Of a stretch of DNA of 64,000 nucleotides, positions 45,095 to 52,917 are shown in pieces; positions within the stretch are counted from its first letter, which is position 1, and the number at the start of each line of letters is the position of its first letter. The notes beneath the pieces were generated by a model. It was not told where the DNA came from. It worked only from the letters and a program-made list of their open reading frames with translations, and did not search any database. Source of the DNA: Pedococcus sp. 5OH_020. Lineage in GTDB: Bacteria; Actinomycetota; Actinomycetes; Actinomycetales; Dermatophilaceae. The stretch lies in assembly GCF_027812955.1 (NCBI RefSeq), contig NZ_JAPYZV010000001.1, positions 299,769-363,768 on the forward strand, read 5' to 3'. The translations under genes were made by a program, and so were the position numbers.

Positions 45095-47226
45095 CGCCGC
45101 TCCTGCCGGGTGAGGACGAGGTTGCCGAGGTCGTCCACGTCGACCGCGAAACCTGGGTGGACGGGCACCGTGGACCCGAACTCCTCGATGACCGCCGGAC
45201 CGGAGAGGGTGTCACCCGCACGCAGGTCGGGGCGCCAGTAGACGGGTGTCGACGCGAACCCGGCGGCTGCGTCGAAGCAGACCTGACGATGGGAGGCGAG
45301 CGCGCGACCGTCGGGATTGTCGCCGGTCGCCCGGGGCAGTGGCCGGAGCTCCGGCCGGGTGATGGGACCGACGCCCGTGACCCGGAGGTTGACCCACTCG
45401 ACCTGCTGGCTCGGGTCGTCCCGGAAGTCGTAGCCGTACAGCCTGCGGTGCTGGTCGTGGAACGCCTCGGCCACCTCGTCGGCATACTGCGCGTCCACCG
45501 TGCCCACCCTGCCCACCATGCCCACCGTGCCCGCCGGGGCGCCGTCCGGCGCGGGGACACGGACCTCGAAGGCCTGGCCGAAGTAGCGCAGGTCAACCGT
45601 GCGCGCGTAGCGGTGGTCGTCCCGCGCGAAGCCTTCACCGTCGAGAGCCCGCGCCGCCCGGTCGGTGAGCTCCTCGAACACCTTCTCCACGGCGGTGTGG
45701 TCCAGCCGGCGGTGCTTGGCCACCATCGTCTGGACGTAGTCGTTCCTGACGTCAACCGTGAGCAGGCCGAAGGCTGACACGTTGCCCGGGTTCAGGGGCA
45801 CGACGACGCCGGCGAGGTCGAGGATGTCGACGAGCCGGCAGGCGAGCAGGGAGCCGGACCCGCCGAAGGTGGCGAGCATGAAGTCCCGCACGTCCAGCCC
45901 GCGCTTCACGCTGACCTGCCGCAGGGCGTTCGCCTGGTTCCACGCGGAGATCTCGAGCACCCCGCAGGCGCAGCGGACCGGGTCCACGCCGAGGCGCTGG
46001 GCCAGCCTTGCGAGACCCTCCTCGGCGGCGTCGACGTCCAGCGGGATCTCGCCGCCCAGCAGGTGCGGTGGTATGCGGCCCAGCATCACGTGCGCGTCGG
46101 TGACCGTCGGCTGCGTCCCGCCTCTGGCGTAGCTGAGCGGGCCGGGGTCCGCACCGGCCGACTGCGGTCCCACCTTGAGGGTGCCCTCGGGCGAGATCCA
46201 AGCCACGGAGCCGCCGCCGGCGCCCACTGTGACGACGTCGATCATGGGGATCTTGCTCGGGTACGCGCCGACGGTGCCTTCGGTGGTCAGCGCGGGCTCA
46301 CCGTCGAGCACCACGCTCACGTCGGTCGAGGTGCCGCCCCCGTCACACGTCAGCACCCTGGCGAAGCCGGCGCGACGGGCGATGAGCCCCGCGCCGAGGG
46401 CTCCCGCCGCGGGGCCGGACAGCACCGTGGTGATCGGCTGGTTCACCACCTCGTCCGCGGAGAGGACGCCGCCGTTGGACTTCATGATGTAGAAGGGAAT
46501 CGCTGCCCCGAGAGCCTCGAGCCGGTCGCGGATGCTACGCACATAGTGCGACACGTCCGGCTTCACCGCGGCGTCCACGAGGGTCGTCATGGAGCGCTCG
46601 TACTCCCGGTACTCCCGCAGCACCTCACTGCTGATCGAGACGACGGCGTCCGGATGCTCGCGGCGCAGGACCTCTCGCATGGTGAGCTCGTGCGCGTCGT
46701 TGGCGTACGAGTGCAGGAAGCAGACGCCCACGGTGGTGATCCCCCGGTCCCTGAACCACCGCGCCGCCGCGACAGCCTGCTCCTCGTCGAACGGGCGCAG
46801 CTCCTGTCCCTCGAAGTCCATGCGGCCGCCGACGGTGCGCACCGCGTCGGCCGGGACGATCCTCGGCGGCTTCACCCAGAAGTACGAGTTCCCGTACCCG
46901 TCCGGCACCGCCTGGCGCGCGATCTCCAGCATGAGCTCGTAGCCCTCGGTCGTGACGAAGCCGAGGCGTCCCACCTTGCCCTCGAGCAGCTTGTTCGTCG
47001 CGACGGTCGTGCCGTGGCAGACGGCGCTGATGTCGGCGCCGTCCGCGTCCATCAGGCGCAGAGCCTTGGTGACCGCCTCGAGGAACCCGTCGGCCGGGTT
47101 CGCCGGCGTCGACGGGGTCTTCGTGCTGACCAGCTCACCGGTGCTCTCGTCGAGAGCCACCACGTCGGTGAAGGTGCCGCCGGTGTCGATGCCGATCCTG
47201 ATCCGCCGCCGTGCCCGTGCCGTCAC
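45091..47226 (-). CDS. hyuA: Hydantoinase A / oxoprolinase-family subunit
   Basis: I choose GTG 47226 (MTARARRRIRIGIDTGGTFT), since TTGAAT lies 6 bp upstream and the upstream frame is low-complexity. This gives 711 residues. The sugar-kinase-like ATPase motifs are IDTGGTFTDVVAL, HGTTVATNKLLEGKVGRLGF, TCDGGGTSTDVSV and TVGAGGGSVAWI. The rest (YARGGTQPTVTDAHVMLGRI) is standard HyuA. The subunit phosphorylates the amide oxygen so that HyuB can open the ring. The inverted repeat at 47259-47279 lies just upstream. Confidence 0.9.
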   Translation of the reverse strand: MTARARRRIRIGIDTGGTFTDVVALDESTGELVSTKTPSTPANPADGFLEAVTKALRLMDADGADISAVCHGTTVATNKLLEGKVGRLGFVTTEGYELMLEIARQAVPDGYGNSYFWVKPPRIVPADAVRTVGGRMDFEGQELRPFDEEQAVAAARWFRDRGITTVGVCFLHSYANDAHELTMREVLRREHPDAVVSISSEVLREYREYERSMTTLVDAAVKPDVSHYVRSIRDRLEALGAAIPFYIMKSNGGVLSADEVVNQPITTVLSGPAAGALGAGLIARRAGFARVLTCDGGGTSTDVSVVLDGEPALTTEGTVGAYPSKIPMIDVVTVGAGGGSVAWISPEGTLKVGPQSAGADPGPLSYARGGTQPTVTDAHVMLGRIPPHLLGGEIPLDVDAAEEGLARLAQRLGVDPVRCACGVLEISAWNQANALRQVSVKRGLDVRDFMLATFGGSGSLLACRLVDILDLAGVVVPLNPGNVSAFGLLTVDVRNDYVQTMVAKHRRLDHTAVEKVFEELTDRAARALDGEGFARDDHRYARTVDLRYFGQAFEVRVPAPDGAPAGTVGMVGRVGTVDAQYADEVAEAFHDQHRRLYGYDFRDDPSQQVEWVNLRVTGVGPITRPELRPLPRATGDNPDGRALASHRQVCFDAAAGFASTPVYWRPDLRAGDTLSGPAVIEEFGSTVPVHPGFAVDVDDLGNLVLTRQERR

Positions 47227-47487
47227 GGGACGATTCAACCGAGGTCGCCGGCGCGGTGCGTTGGCACAACTTGCCAACGGTGCCACGGCCAGCGTGCGAC
47301 CCAGCCCCAGCCCAGCCGCAGCCCCAGCCCCGCCCGCGACTGCCGACAGGCGACGTTCCCCCGGTGTGTCGCCGAGCAACGTACCGGCCGACTTTCTATG
47401 GGTATGGCCGCGTCGGCCATCCGAATCCGGGCGCCGAGCCGGCCCTCCGCATACAAAGTCGCGGATGCGGCGTGGGCGCGGTGGCGG
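47227..47487. other. 261-bp intergenic region upstream of hyuA
   Basis: It holds the operator-like inverted repeat (47259-47279), a C/A/G low-complexity run (47297-47330, CCCAGCCC-type), and AT-richer bases around 47390-47460. The -10-like TTGAAT at 47238-47233 (minus) would give a leaderless hyuA message. Confidence 0.55.
47259..47284 (-). promoter_or_regulatory. Operator candidate: CGTTGGCA-N5-TGCCAACG and shared regulon motif
   Basis: Bases 47259-47266 and 47272-47279 form a perfect 8-bp inverted repeat with a 5-bp centre, 33 bp from GTG 47226. Read on the minus strand, GGCACCGTTGGCAA (47284-47271) matches the sites before the carbamate kinase operon (GCCACATCGTTGGGCA) and the DUF2877 operon (GGCACATCGTTGGCAA) apart from an AT dinucleotide. 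A dimeric regulator, possibly the PucR protein encoded at 54562, is the likely reader. Confidence 0.6.
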
Positions 47488-48384
47488 TCAGTGCGGGAAG
47501 GAGGTCTTCGCGGCGCGCTCGAGGTCGTCGCGGTAGGCCCGGATGAGGTCGAGGTTGCGGTCGCGAAGGTGGTCGAACGCCTGAGGGATGTTCGAGCCGG
47601 GCGTCAGGGACGACAGGGCGGTGTCGGGGTCGAGCAGCGCCGACACCCACCCCTCCTGTGAGGCAGCCTTGGCGGCGATGTGCGCGGTGGGCGTCACGAT
47701 GTGTGAGTTCCCGAAGTACACGACCCCGGCCGGGTCGACCCCGGTCGCGTTGGCGCCGACGACGAACACGTGGTTGTCGTAGGCGCGCGCCCGGGAGGTC
47801 AGCTCCCAGATGTCGGCGGACCGCAGCAGCGCGGACGGGCGGCAGATGACCTCGGCGCCCTGGACGGCCTGGATCCGCGACAGCTCGGGGTAGTCGCCGT
47901 CGAAGCAGATCATCATCCCGATCCGGCCGAGGTCCGTGTCGCATACGGTGACGCTGGTCCCTGGAGTGACCCACCCACCGCCGTCGACGTGCTCGGTGCA
48001 GAACGGGTGCGTCTTGCGGTAGACGCCTGCCAGCTCTCCCGTGGGCGCGAGGAGGACGCTGGAGTTGTACACGACCGACGGCTGCGGCCCGCGCTCGTAG
48101 GTGCCGAGGACCACGTGCACGCCGAGGTCGCGGGCGACAGCCTGGAGGGGCTCGGTCATCGCCCCGGGGACGTCGGACACGAGATCCCACAGCTCCTCGG
48201 TCGTGCAGCCCGGGGTGAACCCCGTGGTGGCCGTCTCGGGAAGCACGACGAGCTCGGCGCCGGTGGCGTCCACGCAGCGCCGGACGAAGTCCACGCACCT
48301 GTCCAGGTTCTTGCTCACCGACTCGGCGGACAGGGGCCCCGGGGTTGGCGCCACCTGGACCGCGGCAGCGGTGAACCTTCGCAT
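47488..48384 (-). CDS. Carbon-nitrogen hydrolase (nitrilase superfamily amidase)
   Basis: From ATG 48384 (MRRFTAAAVQVAPTPGPLSA) the protein is 298 residues. The catalytic triad is Glu in VVLPETATTGF, Lys in VYRKTHPFCTEH and Cys in MMICFDGDYPELS. It resembles the amidase and N-carbamoyl amino-acid hydrolase branches rather than true nitrilases. Its start codon overlaps the stop of the CoxG-like gene, so it is the last gene of the hydroxylase operon. It could hydrolyse malonamate, ureidomalonate or a similar amide, which is inference. Confidence 0.88.
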   Translation of the reverse strand: MRRFTAAAVQVAPTPGPLSAESVSKNLDRCVDFVRRCVDATGAELVVLPETATTGFTPGCTTEELWDLVSDVPGAMTEPLQAVARDLGVHVVLGTYERGPQPSVVYNSSVLLAPTGELAGVYRKTHPFCTEHVDGGGWVTPGTSVTVCDTDLGRIGMMICFDGDYPELSRIQAVQGAEVICRPSALLRSADIWELTSRARAYDNHVFVVGANATGVDPAGVVYFGNSHIVTPTAHIAAKAASQEGWVSALLDPDTALSSLTPGSNIPQAFDHLRDRNLDLIRAYRDDLERAAKTSFPH

Positions 48385-49013
48385 CAGCGTCCTCCGATCG
48401 CCCATCCCACGATAACCCCGGCAAGGGCGGCCGCCGCCCCGGCCATCACCCCGGACCGGAAGTCGCGCCTCCGCATCGCCGCGACCGCTGTGCCGACCGC
48501 CTCGATCGGCCGCGCGCCGGCGGGCAGCTCCTCGACCGGCGGCTTCGGCTTGGGCCTCCTGTCCTCTGCGCGGACCCCCGCGAGGTCCGCCTCCACCGCC
48601 TGGAAGAACTGGTCCGCCATTCGCCTGCTGACGCCGGTGAGCATCCGCTGCCCCACCCCGCCGATGACCCCACCGACCGCGGCGTCGGCGTCGTAGCTCA
48701 GCTCGGTGCCTCCCGCGTCGGACGGTGCGAGCCGCACGAGGACCTCCGCGTCCACCGTCCCCGGGCCGCCGGCGCCGGTCGCCTTCAGGGTGAACTGCGA
48801 CCACGGCTGCGGGTCGACCAGGGCGACCGTGCCGTCGTACGTGCTCTTGACGGCCGCCACGCCTGCGGTGACCGTCATGGCGTACCGGTCAGGGCCCAGC
48901 TCCGTCAGCCTCTCGCAGCCCGGCAGGCAGCGCGCCAGCACCGCGGGGTCGTGGAAGGCGTCCCACACCTGCTGCGGGCCGGCGCTCAGCGACGCGGTGC
49001 CGGAGATCTTCAC
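48384..49013 (-). CDS. CoxG-like SRPBCC protein with C-terminal membrane anchor
   Basis: GTG 49013 overlaps the hydroxylase large-subunit stop; the protein has 209 residues. The SRPBCC fold (KISGTASLSAGPQQVWDAFH, PAVLARCLPGCERL) spans the first 150 residues, and a hydrophobic C-terminus (GVMAGAAAALAGVIVGWAIG) would anchor it in the membrane. CoxG proteins recruit carbon monoxide dehydrogenase-type hydroxylases to the membrane so that electrons can reach quinone. Its presence suggests this hydroxylase also feeds the respiratory chain rather than NAD. Confidence 0.85.
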   Translation of the reverse strand: MKISGTASLSAGPQQVWDAFHDPAVLARCLPGCERLTELGPDRYAMTVTAGVAAVKSTYDGTVALVDPQPWSQFTLKATGAGGPGTVDAEVLVRLAPSDAGGTELSYDADAAVGGVIGGVGQRMLTGVSRRMADQFFQAVEADLAGVRAEDRRPKPKPPVEELPAGARPIEAVGTAVAAMRRRDFRSGVMAGAAAALAGVIVGWAIGGR

Positions 49014-51460
49014 GGTGCCTCCAGGGTGCTCGGGTATGCCGCGGAGCCGGCCGACGTGGTGGAGCGCGCCAGGGACGGAAGGTCGCCGGCCTCGTGCCGT
49101 CGGCGCAGCTCCCACAGCTCGACGGGGGAGATCGGCATGGAGGTGATGGGGAACCCCTCGGCGTCCTCGATCGCCGAGGCGATGACGGCCGACACCGGGA
49201 TGCATCCCGCTTCGCCGGCGCCCTTGATCCCCAACGGGTTCAGCGGTGACGGGGTCTCCAGGTGGTCCGTCTCGATGTACGGCACCTCCGAGGCGTACGG
49301 CATCAGGAAGTCCATGAAGCTGGCGTTGAGCAGCTGCCCCGACTCGTCGTAGACCATCCGCTCGTACAACGCCCCACCCACGCCCTGCGCCACCCCGCCG
49401 TGCACCTGCCCCTCGACGATCATCGGGTTGATCATCGTGCCGCAGTCGTGGACCACGCAGTAGCGCAGGATGCGGATCTCCGCGGTCACCGGGTCGGTCT
49501 CGACGACCGCAGCGTGCATGCCGTTGGCGAACGTCGCCTGCGTGGGGGAGTAGAAGTCCCGCCCCTCCAGCCCCGGTTCGTCGTCGTCCGCAACAGGAGC
49601 CCTGTCGGGGTCGTTCGCGCCCGCGAACTGGGTCGCCGCCTTGGCGGCCTCGTCGAAGGCGTAGCGCAGCGGGTTCGACATGACGGAGACGGTGCCGAGC
49701 GACATCGAGGTCCCGGGCGCCCCCTTCACCCGCACCACGCCCTCGACGATCTCGAGGTCCTCCGTGGCCACCTCCAGCGCCTCGGCGGCGATCCGCAGCG
49801 CCTTGGCCCTGAGCGCCCGCGCGGCAAGGGCCAGGGCGTTGCCGCTCATCACCGCCGCACGGGAAGCGAAAGTGCCTACAGCATAAGGCATCCGGCGAGT
49901 GTCGCCGGTGGTGACGAAGACGTCCTCCAGCGGCACGCCGAGCTCGTGGGCGACCACCTGGGCGAACACCGTCTGGTGCCCCTGGCCCTGGGAGGTCAAG
50001 CCCGTGGACACGTTGACGCGGCCGCTGGTCTCCACCTGGATGTGCCCGCCCTCGTAGGGCCCCACCCCGGTGCCCTCGACGTAGCAGCCGATGCCCATCC
50101 CCACCCGACGGCCCTCTGCCTCCGCCTGACGGCGGTAGTCCCCGAAGTCGTCCCAGGCCACCATCGCCTTGAGCCTCGCCAAGGTCGCCGGGAAGTCGCC
50201 CGAGTCGTACTTCAGCGGCCGGCCGTCCTGGAAGAGCAACCCCTGGTCGTACGGCATCTCGCTGGGAAGGATGAAGTTTCGCGACCGGACCTCGGCTCGG
50301 TCCACGCCGAGCCGGTCCGCGATCGCGTCCATGGTCCGCTCCATGGCGAAGCAGCCCTGCGGGCGTCCGGCCCCTCGGTACGGCGTCACGAGGACCGTGT
50401 TCGTGTAGAGCGACCAGAACTCGCAGCGGTAGGCCGCGGGCTTGTACGGCCCCAGGAGCTGGGTGGAGGTGATGATCGGCACGATGATGCCGTATGGCGT
50501 GTACGCCCCGTTGTCGTGCCAGAACCGGACGTCGAGCGCGAGGAGCCGCCCGTCGTCGTCGAACCCGACCCGGACCCGGTGCAGCTGGCCGCGCTCGTGC
50601 GCCGAGGAGATGAAGTGCTCACGCCGGTCCTCGACCCACTTCACCTCGCGGTCCAGCAGCCGGGCCGCCCACGGCACGAGCACCTCCTCGGGCCAGGGGT
50701 GGTTGATCTTGACCCCGAAGCCACCGCCCACGTCCGGGGCGATGCACTCGACCTTGGCCAGGGGCAGGTCGAGCTTGGCCGCCACCGCGGCCCGCACCCC
50801 CGTGGAGGTCTGCGTCGAGGAGAAGAGGCGCAGCTCCCCCTGCTCGGCGTCCCACCGGGCCAGGACGCCCTTGCCCTCCAGGGGCATACTGGCGCTGCGC
50901 TCCACCGAGAGGTCCAGGGTCAGCGTGTGCGGTGCCCCCTCCAGCGCGGCCTCGACGTCGCCGACCTCCTGGACCAGGTGCGCTGCGACGTTCCCCGGGA
51001 CGTCCGGGTGCACGAGGTCGTCCGCCCGACGGGCCGCCTCGATGCCGACCACCACCGGTAGTGGCTCGTACTCGACCCTGATCCGCTCGCAGGCGTCCTC
51101 GGCGAGGTACCGGTCACGGGCCACCACCATGACGACAGGCTCTCCGACGTGGTTCACCTCGTCCCTGGCCAGCGCGTACTGGGTACGGCCGTGGGTCAGC
51201 GCCGGGTGGGGGATCAGGAGGGGAAGGGGTTCTGCGACGCGGCCAGGCAGGTCCTCGTAGGTGTAGACAGCCACCAGGCCGTCGACGTCGAGTGCGCCGG
51301 TGACGTCGATGTCGAGGATCCGGGCATGCGCGTGCGGGCTGCGGACGAACGCCGCGGCCAGGGCCCCTGCGCCGAGGTCGTCGAGATACCGCCCGCCTCC
51401 GGTCAGCAGCCGTGGGTCCTCACGTCGACGGACCGGCGCGCCGAACAGCTGCGTCGTCAT
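49010..51460 (-). CDS. Molybdenum hydroxylase large subunit (CoxL/XdhB-like)
   Basis: The 816-residue subunit starts at ATG 51460, overlapping the small-subunit stop. It carries the molybdopterin-cytosine-dinucleotide domains: GAPVRRREDPRLLTGGGRYL at the N-terminus, PDVGGGFGVKINHPWPEE, TPYRGAGRPQGCFAMERTMD, STGLTSQGQGHQTVFAQVV and IKGAGEAGCIPVSAV, whose Glu is the conserved catalytic base. The active-site loop is PYRGAGRP, not the AYxCSFR loop of true CO dehydrogenase, so this is a hydroxylase of a ring or aldehyde substrate. Next to a RutG-like permease and in the same regulon as a barbiturase, uracil-to-barbiturate oxidation is the most attractive role (inference). Confidence 0.9.
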   Translation of the reverse strand: MTTQLFGAPVRRREDPRLLTGGGRYLDDLGAGALAAAFVRSPHAHARILDIDVTGALDVDGLVAVYTYEDLPGRVAEPLPLLIPHPALTHGRTQYALARDEVNHVGEPVVMVVARDRYLAEDACERIRVEYEPLPVVVGIEAARRADDLVHPDVPGNVAAHLVQEVGDVEAALEGAPHTLTLDLSVERSASMPLEGKGVLARWDAEQGELRLFSSTQTSTGVRAAVAAKLDLPLAKVECIAPDVGGGFGVKINHPWPEEVLVPWAARLLDREVKWVEDRREHFISSAHERGQLHRVRVGFDDDGRLLALDVRFWHDNGAYTPYGIIVPIITSTQLLGPYKPAAYRCEFWSLYTNTVLVTPYRGAGRPQGCFAMERTMDAIADRLGVDRAEVRSRNFILPSEMPYDQGLLFQDGRPLKYDSGDFPATLARLKAMVAWDDFGDYRRQAEAEGRRVGMGIGCYVEGTGVGPYEGGHIQVETSGRVNVSTGLTSQGQGHQTVFAQVVAHELGVPLEDVFVTTGDTRRMPYAVGTFASRAAVMSGNALALAARALRAKALRIAAEALEVATEDLEIVEGVVRVKGAPGTSMSLGTVSVMSNPLRYAFDEAAKAATQFAGANDPDRAPVADDDEPGLEGRDFYSPTQATFANGMHAAVVETDPVTAEIRILRYCVVHDCGTMINPMIVEGQVHGGVAQGVGGALYERMVYDESGQLLNASFMDFLMPYASEVPYIETDHLETPSPLNPLGIKGAGEAGCIPVSAVIASAIEDAEGFPITSMPISPVELWELRRRHEAGDLPSLARSTTSAGSAAYPSTLEAP

Positions 51461-51954
51461 GTCGCCTCAGCCCTGAGCTCTGCGGCGCGCAGCACCGACC
51501 GGACGATGTTCTGGTACCCGGTGCACCGGCACAGGTTGCCCGAGATCGCCTCTCGCGCTTGGCCTTCCGTCGGGTCCGGGTTGTCGCACAGGAAGGCGGT
51601 GACCGTCGTGAGGAAGCCTGGGGTGCAGAAGCCGCACTGCAGCCCATGGCACTCGAGGAACGCCTGCTGCACCGGACCCAAGCCGTCCATGGAGCCAAGC
51701 CCCTCGACCGTCGTGACGGCGTAGGCCTGGGCCGTCACCGCGAACATCAGGCACGACCGCATCGGGGCTCCGTCGACGAGCACGGTGCAGGCGCCGCACA
51801 CCCCGTGCTCGCACCCCACGTGGGTACCGGTCAGCCCCACGTCATGGCGCAGGAAGTCGGACAGCAGCCGACGCGCCGGCACCCGGGCGTGCCGGGGCCT
51901 CCCGTTGACCGTGACCGTGACGTCGAGCAGCTGCTCCACCATCGGCTCGCTCAT
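51457..51954 (-). CDS. Molybdenum hydroxylase 2Fe-2S subunit (CoxS-like)
   Basis: The 165-residue protein has both clusters: the plant-ferredoxin type with CEHGVCGACTVLVDG and the helical second type with QCGFCTPGFL and CRCTGYQNIVRSV. It passes electrons from the molybdenum centre to the FAD subunit. Overlaps of 4 bp on each side place it in one operon with the FAD and large subunits. Confidence 0.95.
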   Translation of the reverse strand: MSEPMVEQLLDVTVTVNGRPRHARVPARRLLSDFLRHDVGLTGTHVGCEHGVCGACTVLVDGAPMRSCLMFAVTAQAYAVTTVEGLGSMDGLGPVQQAFLECHGLQCGFCTPGFLTTVTAFLCDNPDPTEGQAREAISGNLCRCTGYQNIVRSVLRAAELRAEAT

Positions 51955-52823
51955 GCGGCCACTGTCAGGGCGTTGGAGGCCGCCTCTGCGAGGGTGCGCC
52001 AGGCCAGCTCGGTCGCGAGCATCGCGCGGTACTCCGCGGTGGCGTGGAGGTCTGTCTCGGGAGCCACATGCGCGCGCACGCGGTCCGAGCAGTCCCGCCA
52101 GTGCGCTGCTTCCGGCTCCAGGCCGGCGAACTCCTCCGTCACGTCGAGCGTCCCGGGCACGTCCGTCACGGAGACGAAGGAGAGCCGGGCGCGGGCCACC
52201 ACGCCGTCCACGATCGTGACCGCAGCCGCCACCCCTGCGAGGGCGTAGTCGCCGTGCCGGCGTGCCCGCTCGGCGAATGCCGTCCCCGTGCCGGGTGGAA
52301 ACAGCGGGAAGCGCACGGCCACGACGAGCTCTTCGGGGCGCAGCGACGTCTCCAGGGCTCCCAGGAAGAAGTCCGCGACCGCAACCTCCCGGTCGCCGTT
52401 CGCCGCCGCCGCTTCCACGAGGCCGCCGGTGAGCGCGAGCACCGCCGGCATCTCTCCGGCGGCGTCGGCGTGGGCGATCGAGCCGACCGTCGTACCGCGG
52501 TTCCGGATGACCGGGTGGGCCACGTGCGCCAGGGCCTGACGCAGCAGGGGAAGGGCTGCGTACGCTCGAGGGTCGCGTTCCAGCTCGGCATGGCGGACCA
52601 GGGCGCCCACCCGGACGCCGGACCCGTCGACGCGGATGTCCGACAGCCCGCAGACGCCGTTGACGTCGACGAGGTGGCCGGGCGAGGCGAGCCTCATGTT
52701 GAGCAGGGGGATGAGGCTCTGACCACCGGCCAGCACCTTGCCGTCATGACCGACATCCGCCAACACCGCGGTCGCTTCGTCGACGGTACGCGGCGCATGG
52801 TGCACGAACGGCGCGGGCTTCAC
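51951..52823 (-). CDS. Molybdenum hydroxylase FAD subunit (CoxM-like)
   Basis: The start is GTG 52823 (MKPAPFVHHAPRTVDEATAV), giving 290 residues. The FAD-binding PCMH domain has KVLAGGQSLIPLLNMRLASP and RNRGTTVGSIAHADAAGEMP; the C-terminal CO-dehydrogenase flavoprotein domain has ALAGVAAAVTIVDGVVARAR. It lies 95 bp after the permease gene and overlaps the 2Fe-2S subunit. With CoxG present, electrons probably leave to the membrane. Confidence 0.93.
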   Translation of the reverse strand: MKPAPFVHHAPRTVDEATAVLADVGHDGKVLAGGQSLIPLLNMRLASPGHLVDVNGVCGLSDIRVDGSGVRVGALVRHAELERDPRAYAALPLLRQALAHVAHPVIRNRGTTVGSIAHADAAGEMPAVLALTGGLVEAAAANGDREVAVADFFLGALETSLRPEELVVAVRFPLFPPGTGTAFAERARRHGDYALAGVAAAVTIVDGVVARARLSFVSVTDVPGTLDVTEEFAGLEPEAAHWRDCSDRVRAHVAPETDLHATAEYRAMLATELAWRTLAEAASNALTVAA

Positions 52824-52917
52824 GGACTGATCCTGCCTTTCCTGGTGGGCCGGCGAAAGAGGACGGACCGAGACCCGTGGCGCGGGCCTCGGGTACGGGC
52901 GGGTCAGCAGGGGCGCG

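Noticed and set aside
49010-51460. Carbon monoxide dehydrogenase (CoxL form I)
   Set aside because: The large subunit has PYRGAGRP instead of the AYxCSFR active-site loop, so CO oxidation is unlikely although the operon layout is Cox-like.
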